This document shows positions 22,942-30,884 of a stretch of 64,000 nt of DNA, one piece after another. The stretch comes from Cyanobacteria bacterium RI_101 (GTDB lineage Bacteria; Cyanobacteriota; Cyanobacteriia; Cyanobacteriales; Microcystaceae), in NCBI GenBank assembly GCA_016471375.1, contig WGLZ01000049.1, forward strand, positions 34,314 through 98,313, given 5' to 3'. The notes under the pieces are model-generated. The model saw nothing but the letters and a program-made list of their open reading frames with translations, was not told the origin of the DNA and did not search any database. The translations under genes were made by a program, and so were the position numbers. Each line of letters begins with the position of its first letter. Positions within the stretch are counted from its first letter, which is position 1.

Positions 22942-23697
22942 ATGATCCGATCCCCCTTGACGCTCCCAACCTTAGCCCTGAGTTTCAGTCTGCTGGCGCT
23001 CTCCGCCGCGACTCCTCCGGCGCCGGTCTTCGCCCAAACCCTCCCCAGCGCCGTCCCCGGCGTCCCGGTTCCCAATCAGGCGCTGATTGACCGCGCAAAG
23101 CGGTTTATGACCCTGCTCAATGAGAACCAACCGGCCCAAGCCTACCGGCTGTTAGCCCAGCCCCTTCAAAACTATTGGACGCCGCAATCCCTAGGAGAAC
23201 TCTGGCAAACGGATTTTGTCCAAGACGCCGGTTCTTTTCAAAAAGTGCTTGACGCCCAAGTCTTAGACGTGGTCAACGCCAAAATTGTTAAACTAAATGT
23301 CCAATTTGAGCGCCGTTCTCAGGATATTTTATTTACCTATAACCCCAACCAAGAGTTAGTGGCCATTAGTTGGTCGAACCGGAAAACGATCCCGGAAACG
23401 GTGCAAGAACTCTTCCAATTTTTGGCGGAGGGGAACTACGGACGAGTCAGGGGCTACTTTAGCCCTCTGATTAAAACCGAAATTCTGCCGGAGCAGGTGC
23501 AAGCCAGTTGGACGCGGATTGTGGAAGTTAACGGCGCTTTTAAGGGATTAAAGAATATTGACATTCAGCCCAGCGGGGTGGTTAACGCGCCTAATGTGGC
23601 CATCGTCACCGCCGAGTTTGCCAAGGGGCCCCAAAACTTCTTTATTTTCTTTGATCCCAACCGCAAAATCGCCAATGTGGACTTTGTCAGGAACTAG
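22942..23697 (+). CDS. Exported DUF3887-type protein
   Basis: A 251-residue protein with a clear signal peptide (hydrophobic core TLALSFSLLALSAATPP, cleavage near VFAQT). Two similar ~100-residue halves follow, each of the DUF3887 (SnoaL/NTF2-like) type: ALIDRAKRFMTLLNENQPAQ, then TIPETVQELFQFLAEGNYGR. Both contain a LLN/FLAEGNY helix and a beta sheet. Probably periplasmic; function unknown. Not part of an obvious operon. Confidence 0.75.
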   Translation: MIRSPLTLPTLALSFSLLALSAATPPAPVFAQTLPSAVPGVPVPNQALIDRAKRFMTLLNENQPAQAYRLLAQPLQNYWTPQSLGELWQTDFVQDAGSFQKVLDAQVLDVVNAKIVKLNVQFERRSQDILFTYNPNQELVAISWSNRKTIPETVQELFQFLAEGNYGRVRGYFSPLIKTEILPEQVQASWTRIVEVNGAFKGLKNIDIQPSGVVNAPNVAIVTAEFAKGPQNFFIFFDPNRKIANVDFVRN

Positions 23698-23893
23698 ACA
23701 AAGGTTATCCGTTCCCTTCGACTCCGCTCAGGGAACGGGGCGACTATTCTCAGGGAATGGGGGAAGAGGCAAGGGGATGAGTGAACTAAGCTAATACCTG
23801 ATAACTGCTAACTGATCGCTGATACCTGTATAGAGGGGGCGGTTTCGCCGTAAAATCGGGGATCAACTTTGCGTCTCTGTCCCCGGTTTCTCT
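23698..23893. repeat. Intergenic dispersed repeats
   Basis: GTTCCCTTCGACTCCGCTCA then GGGAAC (23710-23735) is an inverted repeat widespread in cyanobacteria. At 23792-23832, TACCTGATAACTGCTAACTG followed by GATACCTGTA is, on the opposite strand, a short form of the element found in the CRISPR array tail (ACAGGTATCAG...TTAGCAGTTATCAG). No gene is seen. Confidence 0.75.
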
Positions 23894-25045
23894 ATGCACA
23901 TCGCTTGGCTCGGCAAAAAATCTCCCTTTTGCGGCAATGTCACCTATGGGCGGGAAGTCACCAACGCGCTCTTGGAGCGGGGACATCGGGTCAGTTTTCT
24001 CCATTTCGCCCAGGAAGAGACCTCAGAGACTTTGACTCCGGGACGGCCCGACTGTCCCGAGGTCATGTTGCCCTTCCTCTTTAAATCCACCATCTACACC
24101 ATTCCGACGCCCAAATCCAGCAAGGTGCTGGCGGAATCTTTAGCGAAACTCAAGCCCGATTTAGTCCACGCCTCCCTCACCCTGTCCCCTCTAGATTTTC
24201 GCCTGCCGGAAATCTGCGAAGATCTGCAAATTCCTCTCATCGCCACCTTTCATCCCCCCTTTGACAGCAAGCTCCGCAATTTATCCTCCAGCACTCAGTT
24301 TTTAACCTACCAGCTCTACGCCCCCTTCCTGGCTCACTACGACCGAGTCATTGTCTTCTCCCACTTGCAACGGAATCTATTGCTTAAACTCGGCGTCCCC
24401 GGCCGGCGCCTGGCGATTATCCCCAACGGCGTGGACGAAAGCCGCTATTCCCCCGGGCCTTCTTTGATCAAGCAAACCTACGGCGCTAGTCGCCTCTTTG
24501 TTTATCTCGGTCGCATCGCGCCGGAAAAAAACGTGGAGTCCCTCCTCAAGGCTTGGAAACATTCGGAAATGGGCGCCGGGAGCAAGCTCTTAATCGTGGG
24601 GGACGGTCTGCTCAAACCCACCCTGCAACCCAGTTTCGGAGAAGATTTAGGGATTCACTGGCTCGGCTTTATCGCCGACGAGCAGACCCGAATTCAAATC
24701 CTTCGGGGCGCCGACGCCTTTATTTTGCCCTCTTTAGTGGAAGGTCTTTCCCTCTCTTTGCTGGAAGCCATGGCCTGCGGGACGGCTTGTCTGGCCACCG
24801 ACGCCGGCGCCGACGGGGAAGTGATCGAAAAGGGCGCGGGCATTGTCCTCAATACCCAGGGCGTCACCACCCAGTTAAAAACCCTCCTGCCGGTTCTGCG
24901 GGATCACCCGGAGATTACGGAACTGTTGGGACGAAAGGCGAGGGTGCGGGTTTTAGAGCGTTATACCTTCGGCGCCAATATTGAGGCGCTGGAAAATCTC
25001 TATCAAGAAGTTTTAAACTATCACTTGATCCCCGTTTCCCCTTAA
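23894..25045 (+). CDS. GT4-family glycosyltransferase
   Basis: A 383-residue GT-B fold glycosyltransferase. N-terminal domain: WLGKKSPFCGNVTYGREV. C-terminal donor domain: LAIIPNGVDESRYSPG, FVYLGRIAPEKNVESLLKAW, LLIVGDGLLKPTL and the donor-binding FILPSLVEGLSLSLLEAMACG with the EGLSxxxLEAM motif. It transfers a sugar from an NDP-sugar to an unknown acceptor, perhaps a glycolipid or polysaccharide. It stands alone. Confidence 0.9.
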   Translation: MHIAWLGKKSPFCGNVTYGREVTNALLERGHRVSFLHFAQEETSETLTPGRPDCPEVMLPFLFKSTIYTIPTPKSSKVLAESLAKLKPDLVHASLTLSPLDFRLPEICEDLQIPLIATFHPPFDSKLRNLSSSTQFLTYQLYAPFLAHYDRVIVFSHLQRNLLLKLGVPGRRLAIIPNGVDESRYSPGPSLIKQTYGASRLFVYLGRIAPEKNVESLLKAWKHSEMGAGSKLLIVGDGLLKPTLQPSFGEDLGIHWLGFIADEQTRIQILRGADAFILPSLVEGLSLSLLEAMACGTACLATDAGADGEVIEKGAGIVLNTQGVTTQLKTLLPVLRDHPEITELLGRKARVRVLERYTFGANIEALENLYQEVLNYHLIPVSP

Positions 25046-25063
25046 CCTTGGCGCTCTGAGCAA

Positions 25064-25414
25064 TCAGCGCCAGCCGTTGCCCCGGCCGTAACCGCCCCAG
25101 CCCCGATAATTCCGGCCGTAGCCCCCGTAGTCGGCGCCGCCGGAACGGCAATTAAAACAATTGTTGCCGCCATTGATAATGGTGGTTTCTCGGGAGGGGC
25201 GCCCGTAATAGTCGTCGGCGCCGTATCCCCCGCCGCGATGAACCGGGTAGGGCGCTCGCCCGTAGCCGTAGCCAGAATCGGACTGAGGTATGATAACGCT
25301 TCGCTGAATACCGGGGTTAACGTTGGGGAAAAACCGATAGGGTTGAGCCTGGGCGGGAGCGTTCCAGAGGAAAAATCCCGGTAGCGCGAGGAGGGGCAAG
25401 AGCGGAGTTTTCAT
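25064..25414 (-). CDS. Exported glycine/tyrosine-rich protein
   Basis: A 116-residue protein with a signal peptide (LLPLLALPGFFLWNAPAQAQ). The mature part is low complexity, rich in Gly, Tyr and Arg (YGYGRAPYPVHRGGGYG, YGGYGRNYRGWGGYGRG), with two cysteines (NCFNCRSG). Probably extracellular or periplasmic and disordered. No family is recognised. Convergent with the glycosyltransferase gene. Confidence 0.7.
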   Translation of the reverse strand: MKTPLLPLLALPGFFLWNAPAQAQPYRFFPNVNPGIQRSVIIPQSDSGYGYGRAPYPVHRGGGYGADDYYGRPSRETTIINGGNNCFNCRSGGADYGGYGRNYRGWGGYGRGNGWR

Positions 25415-25494
25415 AATATCTAGACTCTGAAGGAGAGGGAGAAGAGCCTGCCACTCCTATCATATCTTGGCTTCAACGGCAATTTAAACTTGCC

Positions 25495-26448
25495 CTACAG
25501 CAGGGTCACTTCCCCGCTGACGTCTAGGCGCTGATAGGCGCCGACCATCATAAACCGGTCTGATAATTGCTCCGCCACCTGGGGGGGAATCCAGCCCATC
25601 TGCTGAAGCAGATGAATCGCGACGCCATATTTTGCCCGCTTACCGCCGTCCCGGACTTTAATGGCCAGGCCGACTCCCTCTCCGATTTTGCCCACGCATT
25701 GAATCCCTTCGGCGCCGGCCTTGCTGACCACTTCTCCTTCCATCAAACGCATTAATTCCGTGTCAAAGGAACCTTCGGCGGACACCAGTTGGGGATAGTA
25801 AGTCATTGCCCGGGTCACCCGCTCTAAATCTAATTGATTGCCGGAGGACAATTGGGCGTAGAGGGTCGCCATTTGAGTTAATTCCATGGAGTAGGTGGGG
25901 GCGCCGCAGTCGTCATGGGCGCTGATTAACTCGGCGCCGGGCATGCCCAACAGTTCGGAAATTTTCTGGAGAATCAGTTGTTGGACGGGATGGTTTTTAT
26001 GCAGATAGGTGTTGAGGGGCCAGTTGCGTTGCTGGCAGACCGCCAGCATTCCCGCGTGCTTGCCGGAGCAGTTGTGGTGGAGGGGATTTTGCCCCTGAGC
26101 GGGGACTGGGCACTGTAAAGCGCTAGGTTCAATATCGGCCCGCCAGAGGATGTTAAAAACCTGCCGGGCCTGCTCGATTTGCCCGTGGTGGGAGCTACAG
26201 ATGATGGCCAAATCTTTATCGGAGAGACCAAAACGCTCCAGGACGCCGGAACTGGTCACCGCCAAAGCTTGAAAAGGCTTCAGCGCCGAGCGAATAAAAG
26301 CGGTGGTTTCGCCGCTTCCCGCCACCTGCAACAGGCGCCCCCGGTCGTCGCAGACCGCGGCTTCGGCTAAGTGAACAGATTCGAGGATGCCTTCGCGGAG
26401 AACCTGAACTTCGATGGGGGGAGAAAGGGGGCGCTTGCCTCGGCTCAT
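25495..26448 (-). CDS. Asparaginase II-type amidohydrolase
   Basis: A 317-residue protein of the asparaginase II (AnsA-unrelated, Rhizobium-type) family, which hydrolyses L-asparagine to aspartate and ammonia. Family blocks: EVQVLREGILESVHLAEAAV, FIRSALKPFQA, ICSSHHGQIEQ, NCSGKHAGMLAVC, ISAHDDCGAPTYS, VSKAGAEGIQCVG. The serine and lysine of the SxxK-type motif (RSALKPFQ) are visible. The ATG at 26446-26448 aligns with the conserved start; the upstream frame is extra. A TATAAT on the other strand at 26571 suggests the next genes are transcribed divergently. Confidence 0.88.
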   Translation of the reverse strand: MSRGKRPLSPPIEVQVLREGILESVHLAEAAVCDDRGRLLQVAGSGETTAFIRSALKPFQALAVTSSGVLERFGLSDKDLAIICSSHHGQIEQARQVFNILWRADIEPSALQCPVPAQGQNPLHHNCSGKHAGMLAVCQQRNWPLNTYLHKNHPVQQLILQKISELLGMPGAELISAHDDCGAPTYSMELTQMATLYAQLSSGNQLDLERVTRAMTYYPQLVSAEGSFDTELMRLMEGEVVSKAGAEGIQCVGKIGEGVGLAIKVRDGGKRAKYGVAIHLLQQMGWIPPQVAEQLSDRFMMVGAYQRLDVSGEVTLL

Positions 26449-26622
26449 GGGAAGTGGAATAAACGGCGGAACGTCTCCCAATCTACACCGGATTGCCGGC
26501 GCCGCTAAACCCCGCGGGCCAGGGAGACGGTTTTCCGGCTTGCTTCTAGAATCGCTTCTGCTATAATCAACCTCCAGCTTTAACAAATCGTCATAAAACT
26601 TAACAAATAGCCCCCCCCATCC

Positions 26623-26793
26623 ATGGCCGCTTCTCTTTTAACCCGTCAGTCCGCCGCTCCCAGTCCCTACGGCGCCGCCCAGGAAATCGAATATCTCTAT
26701 CTGGAGGCGGAGTTAGAAATGCTTCTACGCCAACTTCAAGGACTGCGAACGCCGGATAGTTTGCCCCCCCAGCAAGGCGTGTCCCAGGGTTAG
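26623..26793 (+). CDS. Small conserved-looking 56-residue protein
   Basis: A short gene. Its product begins MAASLLTRQSAAPSPYGAAQ and contains an acidic amphipathic helix, EYLYLEAELEMLLRQLQGL. TATAAT at 26571 lies 52 bp upstream. The stop is 5 bp before the TTG start of the acetyltransferase gene, so the two are probably co-transcribed. I do not recognise the family. The codon usage matches the neighbours, which supports a real gene. Confidence 0.6.
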   Translation: MAASLLTRQSAAPSPYGAAQEIEYLYLEAELEMLLRQLQGLRTPDSLPPQQGVSQG

Positions 26794-26798
26794 AAGCG

Positions 26799-27281
26799 TT
26801 GCTCCTTCGTCCTTATCGGCCCGAGGACGGGCCGGCCCTGACCCGTCTCTTCCAAGAAACCGTTCGCGCCGTTAATAGTCGGGATTATACCCCCGCCCAA
26901 ATCCAAGCCTGGGCGCCGGACTCTTTAGACCCAAACCTTTGGGAGCGGCGCTGTCGGGACGCGATCGCTCGGGTCGCCGAGGCGCAAGGGCAAGTCCTCG
27001 GGTTTATTATTCTGCGCCGGGACGGCTATTTGGATTGTCTCTACTGCCATAAAGACTATCGGCGCCGGCAAGTGGGTCTTCGGCTCTACCAAGAAGCGGC
27101 AGAGGAAGCGCGGAATCTAGGGTTAACCCGACTCTGGACCGACGCCAGCATTACCGCCTTGCCGTTTTTTGAACGCCTAGGCTTCACCCTAGCGCGCGCT
27201 CAGACCGTTCGACTGCGGGGGGAAACCTTTCTGAATTACCGCCTCGAAAAAGACTTAAGGCAGGGGTTTCCCAACGGGTAA
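26799..27281 (+). CDS. GNAT-family N-acetyltransferase
   Basis: A 160-residue GNAT fold: LRPYRPEDGPALTRLF (strand 1-helix 1), GQVLGFIILRRDGYLDCLYC, the acetyl-CoA-binding HKDYRRRQVGLRLYQEA (R/Q-x-x-G-x-G/L variant), LWTDASITALPFFERLGF. The substrate is unknown. The start is TTG, and no ATG is available near the conserved N-terminus. The variant pyrophosphate loop RRRQVG differs from the usual QRRGIG but keeps the spacing. Confidence 0.85.
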   Translation: MLLRPYRPEDGPALTRLFQETVRAVNSRDYTPAQIQAWAPDSLDPNLWERRCRDAIARVAEAQGQVLGFIILRRDGYLDCLYCHKDYRRRQVGLRLYQEAAEEARNLGLTRLWTDASITALPFFERLGFTLARAQTVRLRGETFLNYRLEKDLRQGFPNG

Positions 27282-27327
27282 CCGGGAGACCTAAACTAAA
27301 GAAGACGTTTCCCGCCCCTCCGCTTCC

Positions 27328-28065
27328 ATGCTCAAAGCCGTTTTTTTCGACTTCAACGGCGTTATCCTCAACGATGAAGCGATCCATCGAGCATTGGTGG
27401 ACGAGCTTCTCTTGTCGGAAAATTTGCGGCCCATGAGCGACGAGGAATATCAGACCTATTGCCTCGGCCGGAGCGACCGGGCGGGTTTACAGGATCTCTT
27501 CGCTCACCGAGAGCGCCGCCTCGCCCCGGAGGCGCTCCAACGCTTGGTGGATCGTAAAGCGCAGGCCTACCGGCGACAGGTTCTAGCGCTCGATCCGCTA
27601 CCCATTTACGACGACCTCCAACCTTTTTTAGACCGTCTGGCGCTCCAGCGCCTACCCCTGGGCCTCGTCACCGGCGCCGTCCGTTCCGAAGTGGAGTCTG
27701 TTTTAGAGCGGGCTAATCTCAAAGACTATTTTCAAGTGATCGTGACTGGGGACGACACTCCCGCTAGCAAACCGCGACCCGACGGCTACTTATTGGCTCT
27801 CCGCCAGTTAAACGCCCGCTTAGAGGAGACGGAAACGACCCCGAGCGCCTTACCGATTTTGCCCCAGGAATGTCTCGCCATCGAGGACACCTTCGCCGGT
27901 ATTAAAGCGGCCCGAGCCGCGGGGATGTCCGTAGTCGGGATCGCCCACACCTATCCCTATCACTTTATGCAACGTCTCGCCCATTGGGCGGTGGACCGGT
28001 TTAACGAGTTAGATCTGGATCGCGTCACCGTGGTGCTTTCCCGGCGCCCCCAGGCGGAAGCCTAG
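27328..28065 (+). CDS. HAD-superfamily hydrolase
   Basis: A 245-residue HAD hydrolase of the beta-phosphoglucomutase-like subgroup. Motif I FFDFNGVILND has the nucleophile Asp. Here the usual DxD reads DFN, so the general acid Asp is Asn, as in phosphonatase-like or altered members. Motif II LVTGAV, motif III SKPRPDGY, motif IV CLAIEDTFAGIKAARAAGM. The cap domain lies between residues ~15 and 85. The substrate is unknown, and the DFN change makes mutase or phosphatase activity less certain. Confidence 0.85.
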   Translation: MLKAVFFDFNGVILNDEAIHRALVDELLLSENLRPMSDEEYQTYCLGRSDRAGLQDLFAHRERRLAPEALQRLVDRKAQAYRRQVLALDPLPIYDDLQPFLDRLALQRLPLGLVTGAVRSEVESVLERANLKDYFQVIVTGDDTPASKPRPDGYLLALRQLNARLEETETTPSALPILPQECLAIEDTFAGIKAARAAGMSVVGIAHTYPYHFMQRLAHWAVDRFNELDLDRVTVVLSRRPQAEA

Positions 28066-28080
28066 GGGTTAGCGCCGTTT

Positions 28081-28131
28081 TTTTCCACACTATCGCGCCT
28101 TTTTCCACAGAGAATGGGAAGTTTTTCCACA
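28081..28131 (+). promoter_or_regulatory. Cluster of three DnaA-box-like sites
   Basis: TTTTCCACA occurs perfectly at 28081-28089, 28101-28109 and 28123-28131, all in the same direction and 20-22 bp apart (about two helical turns). This nonamer matches the cyanobacterial DnaA box. The cluster fills the gap between the HAD gene and the end of bfr. dnaN or dnaA are not visible nearby. Confidence 0.65.
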
Positions 28132-28174
28132 GAACTCTTACTGGAGCGATTTCTCCCAGCAGGTTCAACCGGCC

Positions 28175-28642
28175 CTACATCTGGGATTGCAGGTAGTTGG
28201 GCAGACCCACCATCTCAATTAAGCGGAGTTGTCGCTCTAACCAGTAGGCGTGGTCTTCTTCGGTATCGGCCAGGATTTTCAGTAAAATATCCCTGGACTG
28301 ATAATCTTGCTCGGTTTCGCAAACCGCCATCGCCCGTTTGAGATCGTCCACGACTTTATATTCCACATCGAGGTCGTTACGGAGCATTTCCGGCACGGTG
28401 CGGCCGATTTTAAGACCGTCCTGCTGAGATAGATCGGGTGTGCTTTCGAGGAAAAGAATCCGCTCAATCAAGCTTTTGGCGTGTTGGGCTTCATCTTCCA
28501 TTTCATGATAAATACGTTCATAGAGCTTCGTCAGTCCCCAATCTGCGTACATTTGAGCGTGGGTGAAGTATTGATCCCGGGCCGCCAATTCCCCCCGGAG
28601 CAGGAAATGGAGTTGTTCTAAAACCTTAGGATTGCCTTGCAT
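28175..28642 (-). CDS. bfr: Bacterioferritin, ferroxidase-type subunit
   Basis: A 155-residue bacterioferritin. The ferroxidase ligands are all present by alignment with E. coli Bfr: Glu18 ([13 protein letters not shown]), Glu51 and His54 (MEDEAQHAK), Glu94 (DVEYKVV), Glu127 and His130 ([11 protein letters not shown]). The heme ligand Met52 is replaced by Ala (DEAQHA). It should oxidise and store iron as a mixed shell with the next gene's product, which has the opposite pattern. The start is the ATG at 28640-28642. It follows the second bfr by 63 bp, so one operon is likely. Confidence 0.94.
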   Translation of the reverse strand: MQGNPKVLEQLHFLLRGELAARDQYFTHAQMYADWGLTKLYERIYHEMEDEAQHAKSLIERILFLESTPDLSQQDGLKIGRTVPEMLRNDLDVEYKVVDDLKRAMAVCETEQDYQSRDILLKILADTEEDHAYWLERQLRLIEMVGLPNYLQSQM

Positions 28643-28705
28643 GGAAAATATCCTCAAAGGGGAGTGAATGAATGAAATCGTTAAAATCGGCGCCGTTAAA
28701 CGCAA

Positions 28706-29170
28706 CTAGATCATGGACTGGAGGAAGTTTTCCAAGCCCGTCTGTTCAATCAACCAAAGCTGGGATTCTAGCCAGTCAATTTGTTCTTCAATCTCTTCCA
28801 GCAGTTCCGTCAAGAGATCCCGACTGACGTAATCCGCCAGCGCCTCGCATTGGGCGACCCCGGTCTGTAGCGCCGTCCGTATGGCGTTGCTGACCGCTAG
28901 GTCGTTGCTCAGGAGTTCCGATGGGTTTTCGCCGATTTGCAGACGTCCTAAATCTTGAAGGTTGGGCAGACCCTCCAGGAATAAAATCCGCTCAATAAGC
29001 TTATCGGCCTGCTTCATGGCTTTGATCGAGTAGCGGTACTCTTGCTGATTAAGCTTGTCTAGACCCCAATTTTTACACAGGCGGGCGTGGAGAAAATATT
29101 GGTTGATGACGGTGAGTTGGTCCTTGAGCGCCCCGTTCAGTAAGCGTTTGACCTCTGGATGTCCCTGCAT
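28706..29170 (-). CDS. bfr: Bacterioferritin, heme-binding subunit
   Basis: A 154-residue bacterioferritin paralogue. Met52, the heme ligand, is present ([19 protein letters not shown]). The ferroxidase ligands are lost: Glu18 to Gln (KDQLTVINQYF), Glu51 to Ala, His54 to Gln, His130 to Gln (EEQIDWLE). This is the heme subunit complementing the ferroxidase subunit downstream, as described for the Synechocystis BfrA/BfrB pair. The start is the ATG at 29168-29170. Upstream lies a promoter region with a Fur-like site, facing bfd. Confidence 0.93.
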   Translation of the reverse strand: MQGHPEVKRLLNGALKDQLTVINQYFLHARLCKNWGLDKLNQQEYRYSIKAMKQADKLIERILFLEGLPNLQDLGRLQIGENPSELLSNDLAVSNAIRTALQTGVAQCEALADYVSRDLLTELLEEIEEQIDWLESQLWLIEQTGLENFLQSMI

Positions 29171-29233
29171 GGCTCCCCCGGGTGAAGAATTCAATTTCTT
29201 GATCATACCTAACCCCGCCGGGTTGGCAAGGAC

Positions 29234-29277
29234 TTGACCTTACATAAAGAATCTGTATAATGAGAATAACTTGCAAC
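29234..29277 (+). promoter_or_regulatory. bfd promoter with Fur-like box
   Basis: TTGACC (29234-29239), a 16-bp spacer and TATAAT (29256-29261) form a good sigma-70-type promoter directed to bfd. Overlapping it downstream, ATAATGAGAATAACTTGCA resembles a Fur box (AT-rich, TGAGAAT...), as expected for iron-repressed release of stored iron. Confidence 0.65.
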
Positions 29278-29352
29278 AGCTTTAATCCCCCCTTAACCTA
29301 TCCCCCTATCTCTCGCGCTCACTTTCCGCCCTTCTAGGAGAAAATACCTGGT

Positions 29353-29523
29353 ATGTACGTCTGCATTTGCCACGCTATTACCGAAAAAGATATTCAAAAA
29401 GCAACTGACCAGGGTGTGGTCTCCCTTCAGGAGCTTTCCCAACATACGGGCGTTGGCACTCAGTGCGGCGCCTGTCTGAGCCATAGCCAAGAAGTGATGC
29501 GACGGTGCCGGCGCCGACTTTAG
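29353..29523 (+). CDS. bfd: Bacterioferritin-associated ferredoxin Bfd
   Basis: A 56-residue protein with the Bfd-type [2Fe-2S] ligands Cys4, Cys6, Cys38 and Cys41 (MYVCICHAIT, then TQCGACLSH). Bfd donates electrons to the bacterioferritin heme to release stored iron. It is divergent from the two bfr genes and has its own promoter with a Fur-like box. The basic tail MRRCRRRL is typical. The gene is short but certain from the cysteine pattern and neighbours. Confidence 0.93.
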   Translation: MYVCICHAITEKDIQKATDQGVVSLQELSQHTGVGTQCGACLSHSQEVMRRCRRRL

Positions 29524-29595
29524 GGCGGCCAGGGCGCGACTTGCAAAAGTGAGAAACCCCCTCTAATTTGGATGGGTCGCCTTTAAAATCGCCCT

Positions 29596-29970
29596 ATGGT
29601 TATCCTGACCTCCCAAAGTATCGCCCAGTATCGCTCCCAACTGGCCCAATTTCCCGAGGCCCTGTTGGCCCTGGATGTTTTGGAGGATTGCGAGGGCGAT
29701 TTAGAGGACGCGGCGCTGTCCCTGGGGATTCAGTCTGGGCAACAGCCAGACCGTAACGATTGGTTGGAGGGATTGGCGAAACGGTGCCGGGCGGCGCTGT
29801 GCGCTCCCGATTTAGCGGCGGATTTAGCCCAGGGGGTGGCGGCGCCGGCGGTGGCCCGTTTGATGGAAGGAGAGGTCTGTCCGCCCCTGCTGGCGACTCC
29901 CATCGTCCTCTATGTTTTAGCGGTGGGGATCGAGCCGTTTTGCGAGCCGATGCGCTTTAAACTCCGTTAG
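29596..29970 (+). CDS. Conserved hypothetical helical protein
   Basis: A 124-residue protein, mostly helical. It has an N-terminal acidic region (LALDVLEDCEGDLEDAALSLGI), a central helix ending LEGLAKRCRAALCAP and a C-terminal hydrophobic helix PPLLATPIVLYVLAVGIEPF. It resembles small cyanobacterial proteins of unknown function, but I cannot name a family. Its 3' end overlaps the convergent gene by 14 bp. Confidence 0.6.
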   Translation: MVILTSQSIAQYRSQLAQFPEALLALDVLEDCEGDLEDAALSLGIQSGQQPDRNDWLEGLAKRCRAALCAPDLAADLAQGVAAPAVARLMEGEVCPPLLATPIVLYVLAVGIEPFCEPMRFKLR

Positions 29971-30355
29971 GCTCCGGCGGAGCGGGAAATTGAAGGGGAA
30001 AATTAAGCAGAGCGGCGCTGTCGGGGTAGTCCGTCAAGTAGGGGGTTAAATCCCCGGTTTTTTGGTAATGTCGCCACTGGCTCTGGCTGAGGGTAACCGC
30101 CAGCGCCGGCGCCGTCGCGCCTTGACGATAGCCGACGACCACGAGACGAAGTTGGCTTAAGTCGGGGTCTTCTTGAAATCGGCGCTCTAGGGTTTGTCGA
30201 GCCAATCGCCAGGCCCGCTCCCGAAATTCTGAGTAGGTTTCCCCTGTTTGGGCGGCCAAAGTTAGGGTTGTTTGGGGAATTTGGGCTTGGGCGGGGAGAA
30301 GCGTTAAACTCAACCCCAGTAGAAGGGGGAGAATGTTGGGGCGTAACTTGATCAT
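29957..30355 (-). CDS. Exported hypothetical protein
   Basis: A 132-residue protein with a signal peptide (MIKLRPNILPLLLGLSLTLL, cleavage near AQAQ). The mature part has one recognisable pattern, FRERAWRLARQTLERRFQEDPDL followed by a beta strand LRLVVVGYRQGATAPALAV, common in small cyanobacterial exported proteins. Function unknown. The ATG at 30353-30355 is chosen because the signal peptide starts there. The adjacent TPR gene ends 19 bp upstream on the same strand. Confidence 0.65.
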   Translation of the reverse strand: MIKLRPNILPLLLGLSLTLLPAQAQIPQTTLTLAAQTGETYSEFRERAWRLARQTLERRFQEDPDLSQLRLVVVGYRQGATAPALAVTLSQSQWRHYQKTGDLTPYLTDYPDSAALLNFPLQFPAPPEPNGV

Positions 30356-30374
30356 GGAGATTACAGAGGGGGGA

Positions 30375-30836
30375 TTAAAATTGGAGGTCGGGATATTCCC
30401 GTTGTAAATCCTCCAGGGCGGAAACATTATTTTGCCGCCGATAAAGTTCCGCCGCTTGGCGCAAATCCCTTTGCCCTAAGCGCCGGTCGCCCCGTTGTCG
30501 CCAGAGTCGTCCCCGACGGTGATAGGCTTCCGCCAACTGGGGATCTCGCTCAATCGCTCGGCTATAGTCCGCCAGCGCCGCCGGCCATCGGTTTAATCGT
30601 TCCCAGGCGACGCCCCGGTTAAAATAAGCTTCCGCATAGTCGGGCTGGGTTTGAATTAACTCGGAAAAAATGAGGACGGCGCCCTGATAGTCCCCTAAAA
30701 TGCCTAAATCCATGCCCTCGATCAGGCGCTCTTCGAGCCAATCCGCCCTCGGTTCCGCTATGGCCGGGGGGGGAGTCAACGCCAATAAAATCGCGGCTAG
30801 GCTAAACCAGAGGGCGCCGCGCCGCTTGTGGATCAT
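30375..30836 (-). CDS. Exported TPR protein
   Basis: A 153-residue protein with a signal peptide (LWFSLAAILLALTPPPAIAEP). It has about two and a half TPR units: LGDYQGAVLIFSELIQTQPD, AEAYFNRGVAWERLNRWPAA, LAEAYHRRGRLWRQRGDRRL. Such proteins mediate protein-protein contacts in the periplasm or thylakoid lumen. The partner is unknown. Probably co-transcribed with the exported protein downstream. Confidence 0.82.
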   Translation of the reverse strand: MIHKRRGALWFSLAAILLALTPPPAIAEPRADWLEERLIEGMDLGILGDYQGAVLIFSELIQTQPDYAEAYFNRGVAWERLNRWPAALADYSRAIERDPQLAEAYHRRGRLWRQRGDRRLGQRDLRQAAELYRRQNNVSALEDLQREYPDLQF

Positions 30837-30884
30837 CGCGAGTGTCGCTAGAGGGACGTTCGGTCAACTTCATTAAACAGCGCC

